From contig NZ_CAAAJC010000023.1 of NCBI RefSeq assembly GCF_900640175.1, forward strand, positions 1 through 47,264: a DNA stretch of 47,264 nucleotides, read 5' to 3'. The translations under genes and the position numbers were made by a program. Every line of letters starts with the position of its first letter. Within the stretch, counting starts at the first letter, position 1. This document shows positions 16,069 to 25,324 of the stretch, piece by piece. Under the pieces are notes generated by a model that searched no databases, was not told the DNA's origin, and saw nothing but the letters and a program-made list of their open reading frames with translations. Source of the stretch: Legionella sp. W10-070 (GTDB lineage: Bacteria > Pseudomonadota > Gammaproteobacteria > Legionellales > Legionellaceae).

Positions 16069-16835
16069 CGTTTAGCCCACCATAGCCATAAACCGGCGAT
16101 TAACATCGGAATGGATAGCAATTGTCCCATAGTCAACCAGTTAAAGGCAATAAAGCCAAGCTGGATATCCGGTTGGCGAAAGCATTCGGCAATTAAACGG
16201 CAGCTGGCATAACCAATTAAAAATACGCCTGAAACACAGCCAGCAGGACGTGGTTTGGCAGCATACCCCCAGACAACGATAAATAAGAGGATGCCTTCCA
16301 GTGCCAGTTCATAAAGTTGCGAAGGATGGCGTGGCAGTCCATCTGAATAGGGGAAAATCATCGCCCAGGGCACATCAGTTACCCTGCCCCATAGCTCGCC
16401 ATTGATAAAATTACCTGCCCGGCCAGCTGCCAGCCCCAAGGGAACCAAAGGAGCAATGAAATCACCTATTTGCAGCAAAGGTTTATTGACTTTGCGGGCA
16501 AACAGCCATAAAGCGATGACTACACCGATTAATCCGCCGTGGAAAGACATGCCTCCTTCCCATAATTTGAACAGTACCCAGGGCTGGGTAAATAGCAGCG
16601 GGGCATTATAGAAAAGCATATAGCCTACCCGCCCGCCAATAATGACGCCTAAAGCGGCATAAAAAATCAAATCGCTAATCTGCTCGGATGTCCAATCCAA
16701 TTGATAATGTTTGACTCGCCAGCGTGCCAAAACCCAGGCGCTGGCAAAGCCAAAGAGGTACATCAGTCCGTACCAATGGACTTTGAGGGGGCCTATGGAA
16801 AAGGCTACAGGATTTATCTCGGGAAAGGTTAGCAT
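16065..16835 (-). CDS. lgt: Prolipoprotein diacylglyceryl transferase
   Basis: A 256-residue inner-membrane enzyme that attaches diacylglycerol from phosphatidylglycerol to the lipobox cysteine of prolipoproteins, the first step of lipoprotein maturation. The Lgt signature [14 protein letters not shown] is visible near residue 140, with HGGLIG near 99 and RHPSQLYE near 175. About seven membrane helices are evident. It overlaps thyA by 4 bp and follows the TSUP gene after 18 nt. The lgt-thyA pair is conserved widely in gammaproteobacteria. Confidence 0.96.
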   Translation of the reverse strand: MLTFPEINPVAFSIGPLKVHWYGLMYLFGFASAWVLARWRVKHYQLDWTSEQISDLIFYAALGVIIGGRVGYMLFYNAPLLFTQPWVLFKLWEGGMSFHGGLIGVVIALWLFARKVNKPLLQIGDFIAPLVPLGLAAGRAGNFINGELWGRVTDVPWAMIFPYSDGLPRHPSQLYELALEGILLFIVVWGYAAKPRPAGCVSGVFLIGYASCRLIAECFRQPDIQLGFIAFNWLTMGQLLSIPMLIAGLWLWWAKR

Positions 16836-16853
16836 TGTTAGTAACTCAACTGA

Positions 16854-17660
16854 TTAAGCCAATAAATCAACCGCTGTCAGCAGTAAAATGGCAACAAAAG
16901 CAAATTTTAACTGCTTAACCGGAATAATATAAGTCAATTTTGCCCCGATAGGAGCAAAAAGGGTACTCGGGATCGCCACACAGACGACTGCCGGCCAGTA
17001 AACATAGCCAGTACTGTAGGCTGGCAGGTCGATTTCATTACTGCCGGTAATAATGCAGGTAATTGTTCCCAGTATAGCCACTGTCATGGTGCAAAGGGCA
17101 GAAACGGCGGCAATTCTTCGCATTTCTATCCCGCAGTAATTAAGGTAGGGGATAATTAAGGTGCCTCCCCCGACGCCTAGCAATCCTGATTTGAAGCCAA
17201 TGAGTGAACTAACCAGGCCATTAATCCAGGTATTTGGGAAACGGTGCGGATGGGTTACATGAAGACCTGACAGCATCTTTACTGCAACAAATAATAAGAA
17301 CAAGCCAAATAAAATTTTAAGCCAGTGCGTGGGAAGCAGATCGGCACACAGTGCCCCCAAAATGGTGCCGACAACAATTCCCGGCCATAAACGCTTGTAA
17401 GCACTCCAGAGAATGCCGTTTAACTTATAATGAGCACGGATAGAGGACTGGGAAGTAAACAGCATGACGGCTAAAGAAGTGCCTGCCGCCATATGCATGA
17501 TAATATGGGTTGGAAAATCGGGGTTGTGGCGGAAAATAAACAGGAGTCCCGGGACAACAATTACGCCGCCGCCGATGCCTAAAATACCTGACATTAACCC
17601 TGCAAAAGCGCCAATCAGGGCATAGACAGTACCGCTGGTTGCTATCTCTGTTAAGATCAT
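16854..17660 (-). CDS. TauE/SafE (TSUP) family membrane transporter
   Basis: A 268-residue protein with about eight membrane helices in two similar halves. Each half begins with the family glycine motif: G-I-L-G-I-G-G-G (about 26-33) and S-G-L-L-G-V-G-G-G (about 158-166). TSUP proteins export sulfite, sulfoacetate or related anions, or carry other organic acids; the substrate cannot be told from the sequence. It overlaps the end of ptsP by 4 bp (ATGA) and so is part of this operon, inserted between ptsP and lgt compared with the order in Escherichia coli. Confidence 0.88.
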   Translation of the reverse strand: MILTEIATSGTVYALIGAFAGLMSGILGIGGGVIVVPGLLFIFRHNPDFPTHIIMHMAAGTSLAVMLFTSQSSIRAHYKLNGILWSAYKRLWPGIVVGTILGALCADLLPTHWLKILFGLFLLFVAVKMLSGLHVTHPHRFPNTWINGLVSSLIGFKSGLLGVGGGTLIIPYLNYCGIEMRRIAAVSALCTMTVAILGTITCIITGSNEIDLPAYSTGYVYWPAVVCVAIPSTLFAPIGAKLTYIIPVKQLKFAFVAILLLTAVDLLA

Positions 17661-19951
17661 GATTTTCCTGCTCTTATTAATCCGCCCAAGCCTTCTTCCT
17701 CTAATGCTTTTTGCAGATACAGTCTGACTTCAGCCGGATGCTCAAGTTCCAGCACGTCCGCTAACACCTTGCGAGCATGCGATAAAGAAATGTTGCGGAT
17801 GACCCATTTGACGCGGGGCAAACTGGTTGAGTTCATGCTTAAGGTGTCAAAACCCATTGCCAGAAGGAGGATTACAGCCAGAGGATCGCTGGCCATTTCC
17901 CCGCAAATGCTGACTTCTATACCTGCTGCATGGCCACCTTCGACCACTTTCATTAAAGTGCGCAGCATGGCTGGATGAAACGCATCATAAAGTCCGGCGA
18001 CACGGGCATTATTGCGATCCACGGCCAACAAATATTGGGTCAAGTCATTGCTGCCAACAGACACAAAGTCTACCCGTCTAGCCAACTCCCGGGCCAGGAA
18101 AACCGCCGCAGGAACTTCTATCATCACGCCCAGTTTGGGTTTTTCAATGACACAACCTTCTTCCAGCAACTCTTCAAACGCCTGTTGTATTAAATAGGAA
18201 GCTTCTTCCACCTCGCTTAGTGTAGTTACCATGGGTAACATAATGCGCAGATTATTTAATTCTTCACTGGCCCGCATCATCGCACGTACCTGCATTAAGA
18301 AAACATCAGGGTGGTCCAGGGTTACTCTTATTCCGCGCCAGCCAAGGTAAGGGTTGTCTTCTTCAACAGGAAAATAAGGCAGGATCTTGTCGCCGCCTAT
18401 ATCCAGGGTACGCATGGTAACATGCCTGGGTGCGAAAGCCTTGAGGATTTGGCGGTAAATAATGTATTGTTCATCTTCAGAAGGAAAACGATCCCGGCTC
18501 ATGAAGGGGACTTCAGAGCGGTAAAGGCCAACGCCTTCTGCTCCGACGCTTAAGGATAAGCCGGCATCCATTGCCAGACCAGTATTGACCTGAAGGGATA
18601 CGCGATAATTATCCAGCGTTTCAGCAGGTTTGTCGCGCAGGCTGATTAAGCTTTGATTGAGCTCCTCCTCTTCCTGGGCAAGCTTCTTAAATTCTGCAAG
18701 CACTGTACGCGAGGGTGAGACATAAACATGGCCATAGTAGCCATCGACGATAATAGCGCGTCTGGATAGTAAATGTTCTACTTTAAGACCACGGACCCCC
18801 ATCACCGTTGGTACACCCAGTGCACGTGCCAAAATTGCAACATGCGAATTATTGGCGCCTTTAGCGGATACCACACCGGCCAGATGTCCCTCTGGCACTT
18901 CCGCCAGTGCTGAGGCGGTGATTTCTTCGCCAATCAGGATTGTTCGCTTGGGGTAGGCTATCTCTTCGCGCTGAGACCACTGAAGCTCTGCCAATACCCT
19001 GCGGCCAAGATCGCGAAAATCGCTGGCACGCTCTTTTAGATAGTCATCGGCCACACTTTCAAATTGTTGGACATGTTTTTTGATGACGACTGATAAGGCG
19101 GCCTGGGCACTGAGTTTTTCTTCACGAATAACCTGCTCAACTTCAGCGCCCAGGCTATCCCTGTCCAGAATCCTTAAGTAAACGTCAAACAGCGCATGCT
19201 CATCTTCAGCGACGGTTATTTTCATCCGCCGGCTCAAGCGTTGCATATCTTCACGCGCCGCCTGCAGGGCATCATAAAAGATTGCCACCTCTTGTTCGAC
19301 ATTTTCCACCGTATGACGGGGGACGGCATCAATATCTGCCGGAGGATAGACAACGACTGCCGTACCGATCCCAACGCCTGGAACAGAACCTACACCGGCA
19401 AGTGCCGGAGAGGTGATTTCCACTTTGTTCTTGCCTAAGGGTTTGGGTTGGGTAAGCTGGGTGAGTTCGCCTGTCGCTTCTGCATGGGCAATAATACCGC
19501 CTAGCTGGGCTGCCAAGGTGATTAAAAATGCTTCTTCCGCATCATCAAAGCAATGCTGGGTTGCCTGCTGTACGCTAAGCACACCGTAAAGCTTGCGGTG
19601 CTGAATGATCGGCACTCCCAAAAAGCCTTTTAAATGCTCTTCGCCAAGTAACGGGTTGTCATGAAAATCAGGATGAGAGGGCGCATCCTCAATGTTAATT
19701 GGTTCTTCGCGCCGGCCAACCAGTCCAACCAACCCATGATCAAGTCCAATGCGTACCCTTGACTCAGCCTGTTTGTTTAATCCATCAGTGGCTATCAACA
19801 CATATTCGGCATGTTTATTGTCAATGAGGTAAACAGAAACCGCATCGGCGTCAACTGCTTTGCGCACTCGCTGCACTAAAATAGTCAATGCTTCAGTTAA
19901 ATGATTTGCTGTTGTTACATCCTGAACAATTCGCTTTAATATCTTTAACAT
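17657..19951 (-). CDS. ptsP: Phosphoenolpyruvate phosphotransferase PtsP (enzyme I-Ntr)
   Basis: A 764-residue first enzyme of the nitrogen-type phosphotransferase system; it takes phosphate from PEP and passes it to NPr. An N-terminal GAF domain (about 1-160) is followed by the HPr-binding region (about 180-330), the phosphohistidine swivel domain with GANNSHVAILARA (active His370) and the PEP-binding barrel with ICGEMASDP near the end. GAF domains here usually sense glutamine or 2-oxoglutarate. It begins immediately after the rppH stop. In Legionella and its relatives this protein has been linked to intracellular growth, but nothing in the sequence itself shows that. Confidence 0.95.
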   Translation of the reverse strand: MLKILKRIVQDVTTANHLTEALTILVQRVRKAVDADAVSVYLIDNKHAEYVLIATDGLNKQAESRVRIGLDHGLVGLVGRREEPINIEDAPSHPDFHDNPLLGEEHLKGFLGVPIIQHRKLYGVLSVQQATQHCFDDAEEAFLITLAAQLGGIIAHAEATGELTQLTQPKPLGKNKVEITSPALAGVGSVPGVGIGTAVVVYPPADIDAVPRHTVENVEQEVAIFYDALQAAREDMQRLSRRMKITVAEDEHALFDVYLRILDRDSLGAEVEQVIREEKLSAQAALSVVIKKHVQQFESVADDYLKERASDFRDLGRRVLAELQWSQREEIAYPKRTILIGEEITASALAEVPEGHLAGVVSAKGANNSHVAILARALGVPTVMGVRGLKVEHLLSRRAIIVDGYYGHVYVSPSRTVLAEFKKLAQEEEELNQSLISLRDKPAETLDNYRVSLQVNTGLAMDAGLSLSVGAEGVGLYRSEVPFMSRDRFPSEDEQYIIYRQILKAFAPRHVTMRTLDIGGDKILPYFPVEEDNPYLGWRGIRVTLDHPDVFLMQVRAMMRASEELNNLRIMLPMVTTLSEVEEASYLIQQAFEELLEEGCVIEKPKLGVMIEVPAAVFLARELARRVDFVSVGSNDLTQYLLAVDRNNARVAGLYDAFHPAMLRTLMKVVEGGHAAGIEVSICGEMASDPLAVILLLAMGFDTLSMNSTSLPRVKWVIRNISLSHARKVLADVLELEHPAEVRLYLQKALEEEGLGGLIRAGKS

Positions 19952-20476
19952 TTATCGATTATGGCTACCTCGCTTGCGACGTGTACCAAAAGGCGTGCGG
20001 CGCCTTTTTAACAGGTGTTCCAGTTCTTTCATGGCCTGGGAATAGACTTGTCTCTTAAAGAAAATAACCTGTTCTTGCGGCTCCTGGTAATCAATCCAGC
20101 GCCAGCTATCAAACTCCGGTGAATCACTTAAGTCCAGGCGAATTTTCTGCTCAGATGTGATAAGCCTCAGCAGATACCACTTTTGTTTTTGCCCGATTAC
20201 CAAAGGCTCACTACCATGACGCAGGTATTGTTTAGGTAACCGATACTTGAGCCAGCGTCTGGTTGAGCCAAGTACTTCAATATCTTCCCGATCGAGGCCA
20301 ACTTCTTCCCGCAGCTCGCGAAGCATTGCTTCCAACGCGCTTTCACCGGTAGCAAGCCCACCCTGGGGGAACTGCCAGGCGTCATGGCCATGACGCCTCC
20401 CCCAAAAAACCCGACCGGATACATTAGCCAGGATTATGCCGACATTTAGTCGGTATCCGGCGCGATCAATAATCAT
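19952..20476 (-). CDS. rppH: RNA pyrophosphohydrolase
   Basis: A Nudix hydrolase that removes pyrophosphate from 5'-triphosphorylated mRNA and so triggers decay. The Nudix box is complete at residues 39-61 (G-x5-E-x7-R-E-L-R-E-E-V-G-L), and WQFPQGG directly before it is the RppH-type form. The start is taken as the ATG at 20476 (174 residues, MIIDRAGYRLNVG), which matches the family N terminus; a longer frame from 20542 adds 22 residues with no family resemblance. The ribosome site is weak. First gene of the conserved rppH-ptsP unit. Confidence 0.93.
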   Translation of the reverse strand: MIIDRAGYRLNVGIILANVSGRVFWGRRHGHDAWQFPQGGLATGESALEAMLRELREEVGLDREDIEVLGSTRRWLKYRLPKQYLRHGSEPLVIGQKQKWYLLRLITSEQKIRLDLSDSPEFDSWRWIDYQEPQEQVIFFKRQVYSQAMKELEHLLKRRRTPFGTRRKRGSHNR

Positions 20477-20580
20477 ATTGCCACTGCTTTTAAAAAACGT
20501 TTTAATAATCTGATTTTTCCATAAAGTGCAAGAGCTTGGCAAATAAATCTGGCATTATTCTCAAAGATTCGTTATTTAAT

Positions 20581-21750
20581 TTATACGTGGTATTCACTAA
20601 CGGGCTCATTTTGACCGTTGACGGAAGGAGGCTGAAACTCCTGGCGCAGGATAGAGAGCATACCAGAGTAAATGCCAGGGCTAAAAAAACCGTTTTCCGG
20701 TGCCTTAAGTAATTGAATCCCTTTATGGGCTGCTTCAAGCTTCAAATCAGTGATAGATTGATTCACAACAGCAAAAGCTTCCCTCAGGATTTCACCTTTA
20801 AGCAAAGGAAGAGTTTCCATAATTGCTGTATAATAATCAGTTATTTCCTGATTAACCAATTTGGTAAATTCCGTATTGATTGTCAATGCACCAGAATAGG
20901 CTGAGGCACTATACTGATTAAAGTATAGCTTAGCGGCAAGTGTTTTAAGTAGGGTTTGCCATTTTTCATCAACAAGTAGCCAGAGTATGGACTCATTGGG
21001 AAATTTTTTATAGCTTTCATTTAGCAGGTAAGCGCCTTGTTCAAATAATTGTGAAATTTTAGCGGTTTCAAACTGTATTTTATTCTCAAATTCAGGGGAA
21101 AATCTTTGTATTTTTTTGCTTAATTCATTGAGTTCACCCTTTAGTTTCTTTGCATCTTGCCAGCATTTATTCAAAAATTGCTCGCCAGAATCATTTAGTT
21201 TTGGTTCTAACTCGGATTTAAATTGCTGGGCTTGTTCTAAAATTTCATTGTATTCGTCTAAATTTAAGCAGTGATGTCTGTTAATAAAGCAATAGACATC
21301 ACAAATTCCTAAATAAACCCGGTAAACGCTCAATGCAGAGGCAAATTGTTCCATAAATCGTTGAGCTTTGGGGGTGTAAGGGGTGGCTGGTTTAAAGCAA
21401 TAACCATTTTTTTCCAATACTAATGGCAATTTGGCTTGTTTGATACAATGGTCTGATGCGGCCACAAGACTGGGTGTTTCCGGGTTTATGTTTTGGGCCG
21501 TTTCTACCAGAAGCACCTCATCAACCAGGCAGGCTTCCAGTGAATCTTTTATATCTTTAAAGAGAAAGACACACTGGTTTTGTTGCGGGCGCTCTATGAG
21601 CGCGTCTCCTTGGCCTGCATCGAGAAAATAGCTTAACAAGGGTGTCCTGACCTCAAGGGCGATAGTCGCATAATGCTCCCGTCGCTTCATTATCGGTTCG
21701 CAGGTCTTCTTGATTTGCCCTTCCAGGGTTTGTATTTTGTTTCCACCCAT
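20581..21750 (-). CDS. Unknown 389-residue protein, candidate effector
   Basis: No family is recognised. The protein is soluble, largely helical and rich in K, E, Q and L. Residues about 150-240 have heptad-like spacing (for example LNELSKKIQRFSPEFENKI) and may be a coiled coil. There is no signal peptide or membrane helix. The ATG at 21750 is chosen because AAAGGAG stands seven bases before it; upstream codons to 21774 lack such a site. A good promoter lies at 21786-21814. The gene stands alone between rppH and divergent ansA. Lone orphan genes of this type in Legionella often encode Dot/Icm substrates, but that is inference from context only. Confidence 0.7.
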   Translation of the reverse strand: MGGNKIQTLEGQIKKTCEPIMKRREHYATIALEVRTPLLSYFLDAGQGDALIERPQQNQCVFLFKDIKDSLEACLVDEVLLVETAQNINPETPSLVAASDHCIKQAKLPLVLEKNGYCFKPATPYTPKAQRFMEQFASALSVYRVYLGICDVYCFINRHHCLNLDEYNEILEQAQQFKSELEPKLNDSGEQFLNKCWQDAKKLKGELNELSKKIQRFSPEFENKIQFETAKISQLFEQGAYLLNESYKKFPNESILWLLVDEKWQTLLKTLAAKLYFNQYSASAYSGALTINTEFTKLVNQEITDYYTAIMETLPLLKGEILREAFAVVNQSITDLKLEAAHKGIQLLKAPENGFFSPGIYSGMLSILRQEFQPPSVNGQNEPVSEYHV

Positions 21751-21785
21751 TTGTTCTCTCCTTTTAACTTCCATCCTGAGCTTAA

Positions 21786-21814
21786 TTTCTACAGTGAGGT
21801 ATGGGGATTGTCAA
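21786..21814 (-). promoter_or_regulatory. Sigma-70 promoter of the unknown gene ending at 20581
   Basis: Minus strand: perfect -35 TTGACA (21809-21814), 17 bp, -10 TAGAAA (21786-21791). The ATG is about 36 nt downstream and has a strong ribosome site. Confidence 0.6.
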
Positions 21815-21898
21815 GGAGGCTATTATTTTGTGAAAAAGTGGTTCAATTTTATGGTCTGAGGGATAAAATGGGCGTATTGAAACATAGCGGATGGGACT

Positions 21899-22918
21899 AT
21901 GAAAAAGAAGATTTTGATTCTCAATACCGGTGGTACGATTTCCAGCATAAGAACAAAAAATGGTTATGCGCCGGCTTTGGGCTACGTGCAAGCAGCGCTG
22001 GCAGAAATCCCAGCCTTAAGCCATCCGCAAATGCCGGATTTTCTTGTCAAGGAATATAACCCGCTGCTTGATTCTTCCAATATGACCCTGGCCGACTGGA
22101 ATCGTATTGCCACTGATATTGCCAATGAATATCGGCATTTTGATGGTTTTGTGATTTTTCATGGCACAGATACCATGGCTTATACCGCTTCCGTACTTTC
22201 CTTTATGCTGGAGAATCTGGCAAAGCCTGTGATTGTCACCGGTTCGCAAATTCCACTTTCAGAGCTACGTAATGACGCCGTAGACAACATTATTACCTCA
22301 CTTTGGCTCTGTGCGCATCAACCGCTCAATGAGGTCTGCATTTATTTTAATCAAAAGCTGTTGCGTGGTAACCGGGCGCAAAAGGTCAGCGCCCAGCGCT
22401 TTGATGCTTTTGACTCGCCGAATTATCCGCATCTGGCGGCTATTGGCATCGCAATTGAGTTGCGGCAGGAATTGCTGTTGCCAGCACCGGAAAGCGATTT
22501 TCAGCTGCAAACCCTAAGCCCGCAGTTTATTGCCAACTTTCGTCTGTTTCCAGGGTTTGCCACCAAGGTATTGGAGTATATTTTACAACAACCCTTGAAG
22601 GGCTTGGTGTTAGAAACCTATGGTGCTGGTAATGCCCAAAATAATGATCCTTATTTTCTCAAGCTTCTGGAAGATGCCTGCCGCCGTGGGGTGGTCATTA
22701 TTAATTGCACCCAGTGCCAGCAGGGACGGGTGGAAATGAGCCAGTATGCCACAGGTTACACCTTAAAGCAGGCAGGGTTAATCAGTGGCTATGACATGAC
22801 CCCGGAAGCGGCTCATTGCAAGTTATTGTATCTGCTCAGCAAAAATCTTTCTGGCGAGGAAATAAAGGCGTTGATGCAAACCAATCTCTGTGGTGAGCTT
22901 CATGCTTCTGATAACTGA
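21899..22918 (+). CDS. ansA: Type I (cytoplasmic) L-asparaginase
   Basis: A 339-residue amidohydrolase converting asparagine to aspartate and ammonia. The two threonine motifs of the family are present: NTGGTIS (catalytic Thr13) and HGTDTMAYTAS (Thr90-Asp91), followed by TGSQIPLSELRND. The lack of a signal peptide and the closer match to the AnsA-type motif favour the cytoplasmic type I enzyme over the periplasmic type II. Divergent from the unknown gene at 20581-21750 and convergent with the one at 22934. Confidence 0.92.
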   Translation: MKKKILILNTGGTISSIRTKNGYAPALGYVQAALAEIPALSHPQMPDFLVKEYNPLLDSSNMTLADWNRIATDIANEYRHFDGFVIFHGTDTMAYTASVLSFMLENLAKPVIVTGSQIPLSELRNDAVDNIITSLWLCAHQPLNEVCIYFNQKLLRGNRAQKVSAQRFDAFDSPNYPHLAAIGIAIELRQELLLPAPESDFQLQTLSPQFIANFRLFPGFATKVLEYILQQPLKGLVLETYGAGNAQNNDPYFLKLLEDACRRGVVIINCTQCQQGRVEMSQYATGYTLKQAGLISGYDMTPEAAHCKLLYLLSKNLSGEEIKALMQTNLCGELHASDN

Positions 22919-22933
22919 TCTTTGAAGCTGCTA

Positions 22934-23803
22934 TTATTGGCTGAGGTTAAGCGTTCTTTCTTCTTCCTGTGAAACTACTTGCGTTGTCTTTAACTGCTCT
23001 TTAAGCGTTACTATCAAGATTTCAATTTCTTCTTGAGCTTCCTCCATACGATCCTTAAGTTTTCCTTCTGCTGGTCCGAATGTTAGTGGTACTTTGACAG
23101 CAAGGTTAATAGGAATATTTTTTGATGTCGTATGGCTTGAACAGGTCGCTTGATTGCCATACAGTACAATTTGGATAGATTGCAAAACATGCTCTGCTTT
23201 TGCGATAGGATAATCAGGCTTTCTATCATCGATGTAATTTAATGCTGTTTTACAGTTATGAAGCGAGTCAAAAAGATGTTTTTCCTTTTCAGCAGAAACT
23301 TTTGCAGTAGAGTAAAAGCAAGATTTTGCAAATGCGATGAGGAAATTGGATTCTGGCTTGAGTTCCTTTTCGGCTATATAAAAAGCTGCATAATAGTTAA
23401 ATATATCCAAAGGGTCAGAGTAATGAAGCTTGGAGTTAACGACCGGCTCGGGATTTGGTTTGATGTCAAGGAATTTTCTATTTTTAAAGTGTCTGAACAG
23501 GGTATCCAATAAAATATGTGTATGTTCCATTGACTTGCCAAAGGTTCCTGCATCATCAAGATTATGCGTTCTGCATTCATCCTCTACAGCATTTTGACAG
23601 TCATGGATGAGAGAGTCTATGGCTCTTTTTGTTCCTTCATCGCTATCCTTATCTTTTAATTGAGCAACAGATTTTATTAAGATATCGAGGTACTTTTTTT
23701 TAATGTCAGGAATGTTGCTAGTCGTTGAACTGTAAAGGCGTATATATTCCTTGTTGAGTTCCAGGTTTAAAAAATGTTTGGCAATATCAAGAAAAATGGT
23801 CAT
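22934..23803 (-). CDS. Unknown 289-residue protein, candidate effector
   Basis: No family is recognised. The protein is hydrophilic, without signal peptide or membrane helix, and its gene is visibly more AT-rich than the neighbouring ansA and glmU. The C-terminal 45 residues are very acidic with repeated glutamates (RMEEAQEEIEILIV, then SQEEERTLNLSQ). Such glutamate blocks (E-blocks) near the C terminus are a known feature of many Dot/Icm substrates. AAAGGAG precedes the ATG by seven bases, and a promoter is visible at 23833-23861, so the gene is very likely real. Effector status is inference. Confidence 0.7.
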   Translation of the reverse strand: MTIFLDIAKHFLNLELNKEYIRLYSSTTSNIPDIKKKYLDILIKSVAQLKDKDSDEGTKRAIDSLIHDCQNAVEDECRTHNLDDAGTFGKSMEHTHILLDTLFRHFKNRKFLDIKPNPEPVVNSKLHYSDPLDIFNYYAAFYIAEKELKPESNFLIAFAKSCFYSTAKVSAEKEKHLFDSLHNCKTALNYIDDRKPDYPIAKAEHVLQSIQIVLYGNQATCSSHTTSKNIPINLAVKVPLTFGPAEGKLKDRMEEAQEEIEILIVTLKEQLKTTQVVSQEEERTLNLSQ

Positions 23804-23832
23804 GGCACTACTCCTTTGCTCACAATTTTTTT

Positions 23833-23861
23833 ATCATATCCATTAATTTTAAAATTCGCAA
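23833..23861 (-). promoter_or_regulatory. Sigma-70 promoter of the unknown gene 22934-23803
   Basis: Minus strand: -35 TTGCGA (23856-23861), 17 bp, -10 TATGAT (23833-23838), about 30 nt before the ATG. Confidence 0.55.
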
Positions 23862-23932
23862 CATAAACGCAGACTGTTTAATTAGCCACCTACTTTCTGC
23901 AACTTGCTGAAAATAAAGGAAATAAAAGAATT

Positions 23933-25303
23933 ATGTCGTTACATATCGTGATTTTGGCCGCCGGTCAGGGCAAGCGGATGCTTTCCAATACGCCTAAAGT
24001 TTTACATAAACTGGCCGGTAAGTCGATGCTTGCCCGGGTGGTGGAAACAGCGCAACGATTAAATCCGCAAGCCATCCATGTCATTTATGGCAATGGCGGT
24101 GAGGCGATAAGACAGGCATTGCCGGGGCTGGCGGTAAATTGGGTATTGCAGGAAAAGCGATTAGGAACAGGCCATGCTGTCATGCAGGCTTTGCCTCATA
24201 TCCCGCCTGAATCCGAGGTGCTTGTTCTTTCAGCGGATGTTCCCTTGATTGAGGCTGACACCCTAAGGGCATTAATCAATAAGGGAAGTGAGCAGCAGGC
24301 TGCCTTGAAATTGCTGTTGGCAAGGCTTGATAATCCATCAGGCCTTGGCCGTATCATTCGCGATGGGCAAGGTTGGATTGAAGCGATTGTTGAGGAAAAG
24401 GATGCCAGTGAGGAGCAAAAGAAAATCAGGGAAATCTATTCAGGGATCTGTTGTGTAAACGCTGCTGCGCTTGCTCGCTGGCTGCCGGCCTTAAGCAACG
24501 ATAATGCCCAGGGTGAGTACTACCTGACCGAAATCATTTCTTTCGCAGTGGCGGAAAATTTACCCATTGCTTCGATACAGGCAGAAAATACTCTTGAAAT
24601 CCAGGGCGTTAATGACCGCTTGCAGCTTCATCAGTTGGAGCGTGCCTGGCAGCAACGCTATGCTCAGCGGTTACTGCTGGCAGGGGTGTCAATCGCTGAT
24701 GCCAATCGCCTGGACATCCGCGGTGAACTTGAATGTGGGCAGGATGTCTTCGTTGATGTCAATGCCGTCTTTAGCGGCAAGGTGGTATTGGGCAGCGGTA
24801 GCCGAATAGGGCCAAATTGTGTACTGAATAATGTTAGTCTTGGTGAAAATTGTGAAGTGATGGCTAATTCAGTTCTTGAGCATTGTGAAATTGCTGATAA
24901 CTGCCAGATTGGTCCATTCGCCCGCCTAAGGCCGGGAACAAAATTGGCCAATGGTTGCAAGATCGGTAATTTTGTTGAAACCAAGAATGCTGTTTTTTCT
25001 GAAGGGAGTAAAGCGAATCACTTAAGTTATCTGGGCGATGCGATGATTGGTAAAGCGGTGAATATTGGCGCAGGAACCATTACCTGTAATTATGATGGCG
25101 CCAACAAGCATCAAACGATCATCGAAGAGGGGGCTTTTATTGGTTCGGATACCCAGCTGGTGGCGCCAGTGACTATTGGTGCTCATGCGACTGTGGGTGC
25201 CGGCAGCACGATTCGCAAAAACGTTCCTCCGGGTGAATTGACACTGTCTGAGAACAGGCAGAAAACGGTGTTTGGCTGGAAAAGACCCGTTAAAAAAGAG
25301 TAG
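23933..25303 (+). CDS. glmU: Bifunctional UDP-GlcNAc pyrophosphorylase / GlcN-1-P acetyltransferase
   Basis: A 456-residue enzyme (same length as in Escherichia coli) making UDP-N-acetylglucosamine for peptidoglycan and LPS. The N-terminal uridylyltransferase domain begins with LAAGQGKRMLSNTPKVLH; the C-terminal acetyltransferase is a left-handed beta helix with hexapeptide repeats from about residue 250 and the catalytic segment NFVETKNA...KANHLSYLGDA. Start ATG with AAAGGAA upstream. It appears monocistronic, with convergent unknown and transporter genes around it. Confidence 0.97.
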   Translation: MSLHIVILAAGQGKRMLSNTPKVLHKLAGKSMLARVVETAQRLNPQAIHVIYGNGGEAIRQALPGLAVNWVLQEKRLGTGHAVMQALPHIPPESEVLVLSADVPLIEADTLRALINKGSEQQAALKLLLARLDNPSGLGRIIRDGQGWIEAIVEEKDASEEQKKIREIYSGICCVNAAALARWLPALSNDNAQGEYYLTEIISFAVAENLPIASIQAENTLEIQGVNDRLQLHQLERAWQQRYAQRLLLAGVSIADANRLDIRGELECGQDVFVDVNAVFSGKVVLGSGSRIGPNCVLNNVSLGENCEVMANSVLEHCEIADNCQIGPFARLRPGTKLANGCKIGNFVETKNAVFSEGSKANHLSYLGDAMIGKAVNIGAGTITCNYDGANKHQTIIEEGAFIGSDTQLVAPVTIGAHATVGAGSTIRKNVPPGELTLSENRQKTVFGWKRPVKKE

Positions 25304-25324
25304 TTAATTACTGCCAAATGCCTG

